Part shown: positions 1-5,918 of the stretch, piece by piece
Numbering within the stretch: position 1 is the first letter of the stretch
How the letters are laid out: each line of letters starts with the position of its first letter
From: CAMTWZ01 sp964412365
GTDB lineage: Bacteria; Bacteroidota; Rhodothermia; Balneolales; HLUCCA01
NCBI GenBank assembly: GCA_964412365.1
Contig: CAYPOI010000114.1
Coordinates: 1-5,918 of the forward strand
DNA length: 5,918 nt
Direction: 5' to 3'
Translations under genes and position numbers: made by a program
The notes under the pieces: model-generated
What the model saw: only the letters and a program-made list of their open reading frames with translations
The model's database searches: none
Told to the model about the DNA's origin: nothing

Positions 1-48
<48 letters not shown>

Positions 49-59
49 GTGTAGATGTG

Positions 60-81
60 AAATATACGGCAATTATGGCCG
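60..81 (-). promoter_or_regulatory. Probable promoter core of the initiator tRNA
   Basis: On the minus strand a TATATTT box (66-60) ends 11 bases before the first base of the tRNA, the right distance for a -10 element with a leader of a few bases. It is preceded by CGGCCA (81-76). The same arrangement, CGGCCA, nine bases, then GTATATTT, recurs at 5796-5817 in front of another gene. No good TTGACA-type -35 is visible, which fits a Bacteroidota-like promoter, but this is inferred from position and similarity only. Confidence 0.5.
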
Positions 82-172
82 AATTGAAAGAGTTTATGTT
101 AAACTTGATGAATGAAGGCGTAGAATGATGGAATATTCAAGTCCCCTTACGACCTTACGCAAAACCAATCCT

Positions 173-177
173 AGGAG
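173..177 (+). promoter_or_regulatory. Ribosome binding site AGGAG deciding the peptidase start
   Basis: AGGAG ends four bases before the ATG at 182. That spacing is a little tight, but it is the clearest Shine-Dalgarno match in the window. It favours the ATG at 182 over the in-frame tandem ATGs at 125 and 128, which have only a GAAGG (114-118) upstream. Confidence 0.55.
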
Positions 178-181
178 TCCA

Positions 182-2572
182 ATGTCACGTCTGTCTACTG
201 TTGTATTCATTCTATTCCTCTTCGCGGCACCCGCGATGGCGCAGACCACCTATCAAATGCCACCGGCTGATGTCGCGGCTTTGGTCGACGCACCCGCCAC
301 TCCATCTGTTAGCATCGATCCCACCGGCGCCACGCTTCTGATCACGACCATGCCGGGGGTTCCCACTATCGCCGATTTGGCGCAGCCCGAGCTTCGTTTG
401 GCTGGCTATCGGATCAATCCGGCAAACCATAATGCGAGTCGAAGCACATATGGCACAGACCTTCGCTTGGTCACCATCGCCACGCAACAGTCCCGCCAAG
501 TAGCCGGCCTCCCCAACGACGCGAAAATTCAAAATGCGAGTTGGTCGCCCGATGGCTCGCTCATCGCCTTCACACATGATACCGGATCCTCCCTTGAACT
601 GTGGACTGTGAACGTGTCCAACGCCCGCGCATCCAAACTCAGCAACCTTTCCGTGAACAACACCATGCCCGGCCTTCCCTTCGCTTGGTATCCAGACAGC
701 AAAGGACTACTGGTCCGTGCGGTGAGTTCCAACAAAAATGCGGTTCCCGAGCGCAACCCCGTCCCAACCGGACCCATCATCCAAGAATCCATTGGCGAAG
801 CCGCACCGGTACGCACCTACCAAGACTTGCTCTCCGACGCGCACGACGAAGCCCTATTCGAATTCTATGCCACATCGCAACTGACGCGAGTGGAGCTCAA
901 TGGTCGTGGCCAACCCCTTGGCGCGCCCGCGATCTTCAGCTCCGTCTCCCTCTCCCCGAACGCAGGCTACATCCTCACCAGCCGGATCGTGAAGCCGTAT
1001 TCCTACCAGCTTCCTGCCGGACTCTTCCCAAGCATCACGGAAGTCTGGAACGACCGTGGCGAAGCGGTGCATCGCGTATCTGAACTTCCACTTCTTGATT
1101 ACATCCCCATCGCGTTCAATTCCACATACATCGGTCCGCGCTCGGTGCAATGGCGACGGGATGCGGATGCGACCTTGTTCTGGGTGGAAGCTCAAGACGG
1201 TGGAAATCCTACGACCGAAGCCGCCATCCGCGACAAAGCCTTCCTGTTTGAGGCTCCGTTCAGAGGAAATCCTGTGGCGATCGCCGAGTTATCCACTAGG
1301 TATGCCGGTATCGCATGGGGAAATGGCGATTTGGCGATGATCAGCGAAACCTGGCGCGCCACACGAAACAGCAAGACCTGGCGCATCGCTCCGGATTCAC
1401 CTGCAAAAGCCGCCGAACTGATTCGTGACCGCAACTATGAAGACCGCTATGGCGATCCCGGCAATCCGGTCTTCAATGAAGGAAAACTACTGGTTACCGA
1501 AGACGGAACATCCATTTATCTGACCGGAATCGGTGCGTCACGCGAAGGAAACCGCCCGTTCTTGGATCGCTTCAACTTGGTGACCAAAGAAACCACGCGT
1601 CTGTGGCAATCCGAGGCGCCTTATTACGAAATGGTGGTCAGCGTTCCGACAGCGGATGCATCGAGCTTCATCACACGTCGGGAGTCCGTAGATTCGCCGG
1701 CGAATTTTGTGCTTCGTTCGCTGGCCGACGGAAGCGTGAAAGAACTCACATCCTTCCCGCATCCGACCCCGCAATACAAAGATGTGAAGATGGAAACGAT
1801 CACGTATTCGCGCAATGATGGTGTGCAATTGTCTGGGCAATTGATCTTGCCTGCTGGATACACTCCGGATCAAGGTCCGTTACCGGTCGTGATATGGGCC
1901 TATCCCCGTGAGTTCGCCAGTGCCGATGCGGCCGGCCAACGCTCCGACTCCCCGTATCAGTTCACCTCCATCAGCTACTGGGGTCCGCAGTTTTTTGTGA
2001 CGCAAGGCTATGCCGTGCTGAACAATGCCGCCATGCCGATCGTGGCTAAGGGCGACGGCTCCGAGCCGAATGACACCTTCATCGAGCAAACCATCGCCAA
2101 TGCGCAAGCGGCAATCGATGAGCTGGTGAAACGCGGTGTGAGCGATGGGAAACGTCTGGCGGTTGGGGGTCACTCTTATGGCGCATTCATGACCGCGAAT
2201 CTGTTGGCGCATTCGAATCTGTTCCAAGCCGGCATCGCGCGTAGCGGCGCTTACAACAGAAGCCTCACACCGTTTGGTTTCCAAGCCGAGCCGCGTGATA
2301 TTTGGCAAGCGACCGACACCTACATCACCATGTCGCCGTTTTTCTTCGCCCATCAGCTGAAAACGCCGATCCTATTCATCCATGGTGAGGCGGACAACAA
2401 CTCGGGCACATTCCCCATCCAAAGCGATCGGATGTATCAAGCCATTAAAGGCAACGGCGGAACCACCCGTTTGGTGATGCTCCCGCACGAGAGTCATGGT
2501 TATCGCGGACGCGAGTCGCTCATGCACATGCTATGGGAGCAAATCACCTGGTTGGAAACCTACGTCAAATGA
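182..2572 (+). CDS. Secreted S9 (prolyl oligopeptidase) family serine peptidase, glutamyl endopeptidase-like (S9D)
   Basis: This is a predicted exported serine peptidase of 796 residues. From the ATG at 182 the N-terminus is a textbook signal peptide: MSR, a hydrophobic run, then cleavage at AMA|Q after residue 20. An in-frame ATG at 125 would add 19 residues ahead of it (815 in all); numbers below use the longer form. Residues about 40-540 look like the beta-propeller that gates substrates in S9 enzymes, with a PD40-like SWSPDG motif at 139-144. The C-terminal alpha/beta-hydrolase domain (about 560-815) carries the nucleophile in GGHSYGAF (Ser684), Asp757 in HGEADNN and His791 in HESHGY, in the correct order. 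The GGHSYGAFMTANLLAH and WAYPREF segments resemble plant chloroplast glutamyl endopeptidase and its bacterial relatives, so cleavage after Glu is possible but unproven. It is likely periplasmic or extracellular, acting in peptide turnover. It converges with the SDR gene and overlaps it by 8 bp. Confidence 0.93.
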   Translation: MSRLSTVVFILFLFAAPAMAQTTYQMPPADVAALVDAPATPSVSIDPTGATLLITTMPGVPTIADLAQPELRLAGYRINPANHNASRSTYGTDLRLVTIATQQSRQVAGLPNDAKIQNASWSPDGSLIAFTHDTGSSLELWTVNVSNARASKLSNLSVNNTMPGLPFAWYPDSKGLLVRAVSSNKNAVPERNPVPTGPIIQESIGEAAPVRTYQDLLSDAHDEALFEFYATSQLTRVELNGRGQPLGAPAIFSSVSLSPNAGYILTSRIVKPYSYQLPAGLFPSITEVWNDRGEAVHRVSELPLLDYIPIAFNSTYIGPRSVQWRRDADATLFWVEAQDGGNPTTEAAIRDKAFLFEAPFRGNPVAIAELSTRYAGIAWGNGDLAMISETWRATRNSKTWRIAPDSPAKAAELIRDRNYEDRYGDPGNPVFNEGKLLVTEDGTSIYLTGIGASREGNRPFLDRFNLVTKETTRLWQSEAPYYEMVVSVPTADASSFITRRESVDSPANFVLRSLADGSVKELTSFPHPTPQYKDVKMETITYSRNDGVQLSGQLILPAGYTPDQGPLPVVIWAYPREFASADAAGQRSDSPYQFTSISYWGPQFFVTQGYAVLNNAAMPIVAKGDGSEPNDTFIEQTIANAQAAIDELVKRGVSDGKRLAVGGHSYGAFMTANLLAHSNLFQAGIARSGAYNRSLTPFGFQAEPRDIWQATDTYITMSPFFFAHQLKTPILFIHGEADNNSGTFPIQSDRMYQAIKGNGGTTRLVMLPHESHGYRGRESLMHMLWEQITWLETYVK

Positions 2573-3281
2573 GTTGATGCGACTCCGGCTGCATCACGAT
2601 TTCATTCAACACCGATGATTCAGGCTGGCTGCAGGCGTAATAGATGGCTTTTGCCACTTCGTCTGCGGTCAGCATCTTGTCGGCTTGCACCCGCATACCG
2701 ATATCCGGATTCTCCCAGAACGGCGTAGCCACACCACCCAGATAGAGCAGGCTCACTTTGATACCGTTTCGGCGATGTTCCTCGACGAGCGCTTTCCCGA
2801 AACCGGCCACGGCGAACTTGCTGGCCGAATAGATGGTGGAGTTTTTCATCACGTGTTTTCCGAGAATACCCGGAATCAGGATGATGGTGCCTTTTTTCGC
2901 GGCCACCATGTGCTTCAGCACCGCTTGAGTGGCGAAGATGGTCCCATTCACGTTCACGGCGAGCAACTCGCGAATTCGTGCAGGATCGGAATCGGCCAAA
3001 GGCTGAATCATACCTGATCCGAAGGCATTCACAAGCACGTCAATACGTCCGAGCTCACGTTGCACGGTGTCGGCTAACGTGGCCACAGTGTTTGGATCGG
3101 TCACATCCGCTTCGAACGCATAGGCGTCGCCACCAGCGGCATTCAGATCGCGGACAAGATGTTCCGCTTTGGACAGGTTCTGGCTGGAGACCACCACTTT
3201 GGCTCCGGCACGGGAGAATAACTTGGCAGCGGCGGAACCGATTCCGCCAGCGCCGATAATAAGGACGACTTGGTTTTGCAT
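2565..3281 (-). CDS. Short-chain dehydrogenase/reductase (SDR) with atypical active site
   Basis: This is a 238-residue Rossmann-fold protein of the classical SDR size, probably a cytoplasmic NAD(P)(H)-dependent oxidoreductase of unknown substrate. The chosen start is the ATG at 3281; a TTG at 3293 would add four residues (numbers below use that 242-residue form). Visible features are the glycine-rich nucleotide-binding loop GAGGIG (14-19), DV at 63-64, VNAFG (88-92) in place of the usual NNAG, NVNG with Asn114, and the YSASK motif with Tyr155 and Lys159. The residue 13 before Tyr155, normally the catalytic Ser, is Gly142 in IPGILG. The glycine loop is one residue shorter than TGxxxGxG, and the usual PG after the active site is LG (185-186). 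No Asp ends the second strand (VVVSSQN), hinting at NADP(H) rather than NAD. It lies 19 bp after the receiver-domain gene, probably co-transcribed. Family membership is sure; activity is not. Confidence 0.9.
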   Translation of the reverse strand: MQNQVVLIIGAGGIGSAAAKLFSRAGAKVVVSSQNLSKAEHLVRDLNAAGGDAYAFEADVTDPNTVATLADTVQRELGRIDVLVNAFGSGMIQPLADSDPARIRELLAVNVNGTIFATQAVLKHMVAAKKGTIILIPGILGKHVMKNSTIYSASKFAVAGFGKALVEEHRRNGIKVSLLYLGGVATPFWENPDIGMRVQADKMLTADEVAKAIYYACSQPESSVLNEIVMQPESHQLI

Positions 3282-3300
3282 AGCACCATTCAACCCGATG

Positions 3301-3684
3301 CTATGGCAAATCGTTTCCCTCAGCTTTCATCTTGGCCACAAATTCCAGAATCTGATCTCGATCGAATGGTTTGGCCAAGTAGTGCGTGAATCCTTCTCGA
3401 AGCAATTCGTCTTTGGTGTTGATCCACTGAGCCGTGACGGCGCCAATCGGCGTTTTCGCGTATCCAGGCCTGGTCCGAATCAGTTTGCACAACTCCATCC
3501 CGTTGATGCCTCGACCCAGATTGATGTCGATCAGAATCAGATCGAAGGTTTTACGGGAAAGCTCTTCCAACGCTTGATCCGCATTCTGACTCACCACGAT
3601 GTCGTAATCCACCAGCAATCTCTTAACAAGAATGCGGATGATCACTTCGTCTTCGATATAAAGGATGCTGGTATTGTTGATCAT
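3301..3684 (-). CDS. Stand-alone response-regulator receiver domain (CheY/Spo0F-like)
   Basis: This 127-residue protein consists of a receiver domain only. The acidic pocket is Glu11-Asp12, the phospho-acceptor is Asp53 in LILIDINLG, the switch residue is Thr84 in VTAQ, and the conserved lysine is Lys105 in YLAKPF. All key residues are present, so it should accept phosphate from a histidine kinase or phosphotransfer protein. There is no DNA-binding or enzymatic output domain, so it would act by protein-protein contact, as CheY or Spo0F do. No kinase gene is present nearby, so its partner must be encoded elsewhere. The ATG at 3684 has no Shine-Dalgarno match. The gene follows a 122-bp gap rich in repeats and precedes the SDR by 19 bp, suggesting a shared transcript. 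Its process cannot be named from sequence. Confidence 0.93.
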   Translation of the reverse strand: MINNTSILYIEDEVIIRILVKRLLVDYDIVVSQNADQALEELSRKTFDLILIDINLGRGINGMELCKLIRTRPGYAKTPIGAVTAQWINTKDELLREGFTHYLAKPFDRDQILEFVAKMKAEGNDLP

Positions 3685-3698
3685 GTGAAGGATATTGG

Positions 3699-3719
3699 GG
3701 GTTAACGTCTATTTAACCC
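3699..3719. repeat. Inverted repeat upstream of the receiver gene, possible operator
   Basis: GGGTTAA (3699-3705) and TTAACCC (3713-3719) form perfect 7-bp arms around a 7-base spacer. The centre lies about 25 bp upstream of the receiver-domain ATG. Neither strand has a following T-run, which argues against an intrinsic terminator; a dimeric regulator site or an mRNA leader hairpin is more plausible. The function is inferred from position. Confidence 0.45.
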
Positions 3720-3788
3720 GAAAATGCACGATTGCACCATATCCGCAAGGTTAGGGAATCTTTACAGGCCAACGATTTAACCCCGAAA
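3711..3788. repeat. Pair of direct repeats ATTTAACCC(C)GAAA in the intergenic gap
   Basis: ATTTAACCCGAAAA at 3711-3724 recurs as ATTTAACCCCGAAA at 3775-3788, 64 bp apart start to start and differing by one inserted C. The first copy overlaps the right arm of the inverted repeat at 3699-3719. Both lie in the 122-bp gap between the DUF819 gene and the receiver gene. They could be two copies of a regulator site. Chance is not excluded for elements this short. Confidence 0.4.
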
Positions 3789-3806
3789 CAGATTAGAGGT
3801 TTCACA

Positions 3807-4976
3807 TCATCCACCGATCCATCGCAGAAGCCAAGCGGTCAACAATCCGGCATAGGTACCCATCACATAACCGAGAACACCAAGCAATACGCCAACCGAT
3901 GCCAATGCCGGATGAAACACGGAAGCCACCACCGGCGCCGACGCCACCCCACCCACATTCGCTTGGGAGCCAACCGCAAGGAAAAACAGTGGCGCTTTCA
4001 GAAAATACAACACGGTGAATAGGATGGCGGCATGGATCGCCATCCATGTGGCGGCCATGGCCAGAAGCATCGGGTATTCGAAGATCTTCGACACATCCGC
4101 TCCGGCTCCGATGGTCCCGATCAGCATATAAAGAAATACCGTTCCCATTTTTGACGCGCCGGCACCCTCATAATTTCGGAATTTCGAAAAGGACAAAATG
4201 ATGCCCGCTGTGGTGATGAGGATCACTTTCCAAGAAAACGCACCGATAAAATCCCCAATCGGAGGCAGTACCAGACTCGCCTCATGCGCCAGCCAGGATC
4301 CACCAACGGCTACCGCCAGCAATACCATGAAATCACTCGTGCTCGACACCCGCTCGGTCTTTTTCTGAAATGACATCACGCGTTCTTTCAACTCGTCGAT
4401 GGAGGTGGTATCCGCACCCATTTTTTTATCAAAGGCTTCACTTTTGCCTGCCAGGAACATCAGGATTCCGGTCCATGTGTATCCCACCATCACATCTACG
4501 AACACCATCATGCCGAGCATGTTTTCGGTGGCACCGACCGACTTCCCGATCGCAATGAAATTCACCCCGCCGCCAATCCAACTACCCGACAAGGCCGCCA
4601 TCCCCATCCAGATGCCTTCCGGAAGCCAGGGCTCATACAGGAACAGTGCGATAGGTCCGCCGATCACGATTCCGAACGTTCCGGCCACAAACAGGATGAG
4701 CGCGTTCGGACCCAACCTCAGCACGCCTTTCAAATCCACGGAGATCGTGAGCAACAGCAGGGATGCGGGAAGGATGAAGGCCATCACCCATCCATAAACC
4801 TCCGAAGAACGAGGAATCACTCCCAAATTGGAGAGGATGGTTGGTACGAAATAGGCGAAGATGAGAATCGGAACCCGCTGAAAGACGGCCGAGGCTCGGG
4901 TGTTTTCGTTCAGCCAAAACAGGATGGCTGGAATGATGAGAAGAATGGCGGCTAAACCGACGGGATGTTCAATCAT
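3807..4976 (-). CDS. DUF819 family integral membrane protein, putative transporter
   Basis: This is a 389-residue polytopic inner-membrane protein of the DUF819 (YjcL-like) family, of normal length. Roughly ten hydrophobic segments are arranged as two halves joined by a charged, probably cytoplasmic loop at about 178-212. Each half carries a small-residue motif inside a membrane segment: GSWIGGGVNF (131-140) and GSQANVGGVA (336-345). Each motif is preceded about 50 residues earlier by a related TI...D segment (77-81 and 288-294). Such two-fold repeats with broken helices are typical of secondary transporters of the sodium/bile-acid and cation/proton antiporter type; I recall DUF819 being grouped with that superfamily. 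No substrate is established. Its ATG overlaps the hydrolase stop (ATGA, 4973-4976) and no Shine-Dalgarno is seen, so translation is probably coupled to the hydrolase. Family call is strong; transport role is inferred. Confidence 0.9.
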   Translation of the reverse strand: MIEHPVGLAAILLIIPAILFWLNENTRASAVFQRVPILIFAYFVPTILSNLGVIPRSSEVYGWVMAFILPASLLLLTISVDLKGVLRLGPNALILFVAGTFGIVIGGPIALFLYEPWLPEGIWMGMAALSGSWIGGGVNFIAIGKSVGATENMLGMMVFVDVMVGYTWTGILMFLAGKSEAFDKKMGADTTSIDELKERVMSFQKKTERVSSTSDFMVLLAVAVGGSWLAHEASLVLPPIGDFIGAFSWKVILITTAGIILSFSKFRNYEGAGASKMGTVFLYMLIGTIGAGADVSKIFEYPMLLAMAATWMAIHAAILFTVLYFLKAPLFFLAVGSQANVGGVASAPVVASVFHPALASVGVLLGVLGYVMGTYAGLLTAWLLRWIGG

Positions 4977-5791
4977 GCGAATCGTTTTCTAAGCCAATAG
5001 GTCATGTCGTGCAAGACGACTTCGCTTTCGGGCTCGTTGAGGATTTCGTGGTAGAGTCCGTTATAGGACTTGTATTCTTTGTCGGCAGAGGAACAGGCCT
5101 CAAAGAGTTGTTTGGATCCGGCCGGCATGGCCAGACGATCCAACGACCCATGACCGATCCATATCGGAAGCGAGATGTCTCCAAACCGTTTGCGCATCGC
5201 GAAGACCGCATCTTCCAATTCGATGCCGGTGCGGGCTCGGATTTTCCCCGTGTACACCAGAGGATCCGCCAAATAGCGACGAATCACATCGGGTTCTCGA
5301 CACAGGGCGTCGGTTTCCAATGCGATCACGGGGGTGGTGGGAAGAACTTTCGACATCCATCGACCGATTTTCTTGACAATATTCGGGATACCGGCAGGCG
5401 TATCCAGCAGTGGACCACTCAGCATGAGCGCGGCCATTTGGTCTTGCCGCTCCAAAGTGATGTGGCAGGCCAATAATCCGCCCATGCTGTGTCCGAACAC
5501 GATCCATTTGAATTCCGGATTCGCTTTGCGGATGAAATCGAAGTAATCGAGCACGTCCTGTTTCGTACCGTCATAGGATGGCACATACCCTGGTCGACCC
5601 GGAGATTTTCCATGACCGATATACTCGATCGCGAAGACCGTGTAGCCTTCACCTGCCATCCGATCGCCATAGGTACGGTACCGCCGGGCATGCTCGGCAT
5701 AGCCGTGAAGCAAAAGGATGCCAACGTTTTTAGGGTTCTGTGGCGACCACTTCAGGGTCGCCCGGTTCTGAAAGGTGCTTTCTCTGAACAT
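4973..5791 (-). CDS. Alpha/beta hydrolase, monoacylglycerol lipase-like (serine aminopeptidase S33 / Hydrolase_4 fold)
   Basis: This 272-residue protein has no signal peptide or membrane span, so it is probably cytoplasmic. The oxyanion motif HGYAEHARRY (29-38) matches the HGxxEHxxRY pattern of monoacylglycerol lipases. It is followed by GHGKSPGR (59-66), the nucleophile elbow GHSMGG with Ser102, Asp218 in GSLDRL and His248 in LYHEI. The 116- and 30-residue triad spacings are almost those of human monoacylglycerol lipase. Residues about 130-200, including DPLVYTG (176-182), would form the cap over the active site. It probably hydrolyses monoacylglycerols, lysophospholipids or similar esters; annotation as lysophospholipase is equally common for this family. 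It is the first gene of a leftward operon and overlaps the DUF819 start by 4 bp. The start at 5791 is the only ATG that keeps the N-terminal beta strands, and no Shine-Dalgarno precedes it. Confidence 0.92.
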   Translation of the reverse strand: MFRESTFQNRATLKWSPQNPKNVGILLLHGYAEHARRYRTYGDRMAGEGYTVFAIEYIGHGKSPGRPGYVPSYDGTKQDVLDYFDFIRKANPEFKWIVFGHSMGGLLACHITLERQDQMAALMLSGPLLDTPAGIPNIVKKIGRWMSKVLPTTPVIALETDALCREPDVIRRYLADPLVYTGKIRARTGIELEDAVFAMRKRFGDISLPIWIGHGSLDRLAMPAGSKQLFEACSSADKEYKSYNGLYHEILNEPESEVVLHDMTYWLRKRFA

Positions 5792-5795
5792 AAAA

Positions 5796-5817
5796 CGGCC
5801 AATTTACCTGTATATTT
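5796..5817 (+). promoter_or_regulatory. Probable promoter core of the right-edge gene
   Basis: CGGCCA (5796-5801), nine bases and GTATATTT (5810-5817) precede the ATG at 5839. The same layout, 16 of 22 positions identical, sits before the initiator tRNA (60-81, minus). An ACATCTAC follows in both cases (5828-5835 here, 58-51 there). The element lies in the 47-bp gap between divergent starts, so it may also overlap the hydrolase promoter; on the minus strand the only comparable box is TAAATA (5819-5814). Inferred from similarity and position. Confidence 0.4.
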
Positions 5818-5838
5818 AAGCTGACACACATCTACGAC

Positions 5839-5918
5839 ATGAAACGTTTCCTTCTCTTCGCAGGTGTCTTCGCCGGAGTGACCACTCTGGTGTACCTGCT
5901 TGTTTTCGGCGCCAACTT
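5839..5918 (+). CDS. N-terminus of an unidentified membrane or exported protein, cut by the window edge
   Basis: An ATG at 5839 opens a frame that stays open for 26 full codons to the window end. It begins MKRFLLFAGVFAG and continues TTLVYLLVFGAN: two basic residues followed by about 20 hydrophobic ones. This is either a signal peptide or an N-terminal transmembrane anchor with the N-terminus inside. No cleavage site or domain is visible yet, so no function can be assigned. The gene is divergent from the hydrolase with 47 bp between starts, has no Shine-Dalgarno, and is preceded by a TATATTT box. The hydrophobic start and promoter-like upstream region support a real gene, but the short visible length keeps confidence moderate. 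Confidence 0.6.
   Translation, partial: MKRFLLFAGVFAGVTTLVYLLVFGAN

Noticed and set aside
95..100. TATGTT as a -10 box for the peptidase
   Set aside because: It matches only four of six positions and has no credible -35; TTGAAA at 84-89 has only a poor -10 (GATGAA) at the right distance. No peptidase promoter can be supported.
601..1083. A 160-codon plus-strand frame inside the peptidase
   Set aside because: It overlaps the propeller-coding region in another frame, is very rich in Arg, Pro and His as shadow frames are, and has no domain.
1880..2353. A 157-codon open frame on the minus strand inside the peptidase gene
   Set aside because: It is antisense to the catalytic domain of a clearly real peptidase, shows no recognisable motif and its composition is that of a shadow frame.
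3282..3293. TTG at 3293 as the SDR start
   Set aside because: An ATG four codons later sits directly before the first beta strand, as in typical SDRs, and the TTG has no better ribosome site.
3169..3705. A 178-codon plus-strand frame across the SDR and receiver genes
   Set aside because: It is antisense to two genes with complete family motifs, and crosses their junction without any motif of its own.
3699..3719. The GGGTTAA/TTAACCC hairpin as an intrinsic terminator for the DUF819 transcript
   Set aside because: The stem is short and AT-containing, no T-run follows on the minus strand, and it lies about 90 bp past the DUF819 stop but only 15 bp before the receiver start.

Overview
The window is a gene-dense bacterial chromosome segment with about even GC/AT content. 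It holds a partial initiator tRNA, five complete protein genes and the first codons of a sixth. No mobile element, CRISPR array, frameshift or broken gene is visible. Most starts lack a Shine-Dalgarno sequence; only the peptidase has a clear AGGAG. The two best promoter candidates are AT-rich TATATTT boxes. Together with the secreted S9D-type peptidase and the form of the tRNA, this suggests a member of the Bacteroidota or a related phylum of the Fibrobacterota-Chlorobiota-Bacteroidota group. That placement is an inference, and no marker gene here settles it.

Layout. Positions 1-48 (minus strand) carry the 5' two thirds of an initiator tRNA-Met, with its likely promoter just upstream. Reading the other way, 182-2572 (plus) encodes a signal-peptide-bearing serine peptidase of the prolyl oligopeptidase family, closest in motif to the glutamyl endopeptidase branch (S9D). 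It converges on, and overlaps by 8 bp, a minus-strand block read from right to left: an alpha/beta hydrolase of the monoacylglycerol lipase type (4973-5791), a DUF819 membrane protein (3807-4976) whose start codon overlaps the hydrolase stop, a 122-bp gap with inverted and direct repeats, a stand-alone response-regulator receiver domain (3301-3684), and a short-chain dehydrogenase/reductase (2565-3281). At the right edge a divergent plus-strand gene begins at 5839 with a hydrophobic N-terminus and runs out of the window.

How the genes may work together. The hydrolase and DUF819 protein are almost certainly co-translated. The simplest reading is a cytoplasmic esterase/lipase paired with a membrane transporter for its substrate or product, but the substrate is unknown. 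The receiver domain and SDR are 19 bp apart and probably share a transcript; whether that transcript starts in the repeat-containing gap or reads through from DUF819 cannot be decided from sequence. No obvious new defence or mobile system is present. The points most worth a second look are the SDR lacking the usual catalytic serine, the internal duplication in DUF819, the repeats upstream of the receiver gene, and a promoter-like element shared by the tRNA and the right-edge gene.
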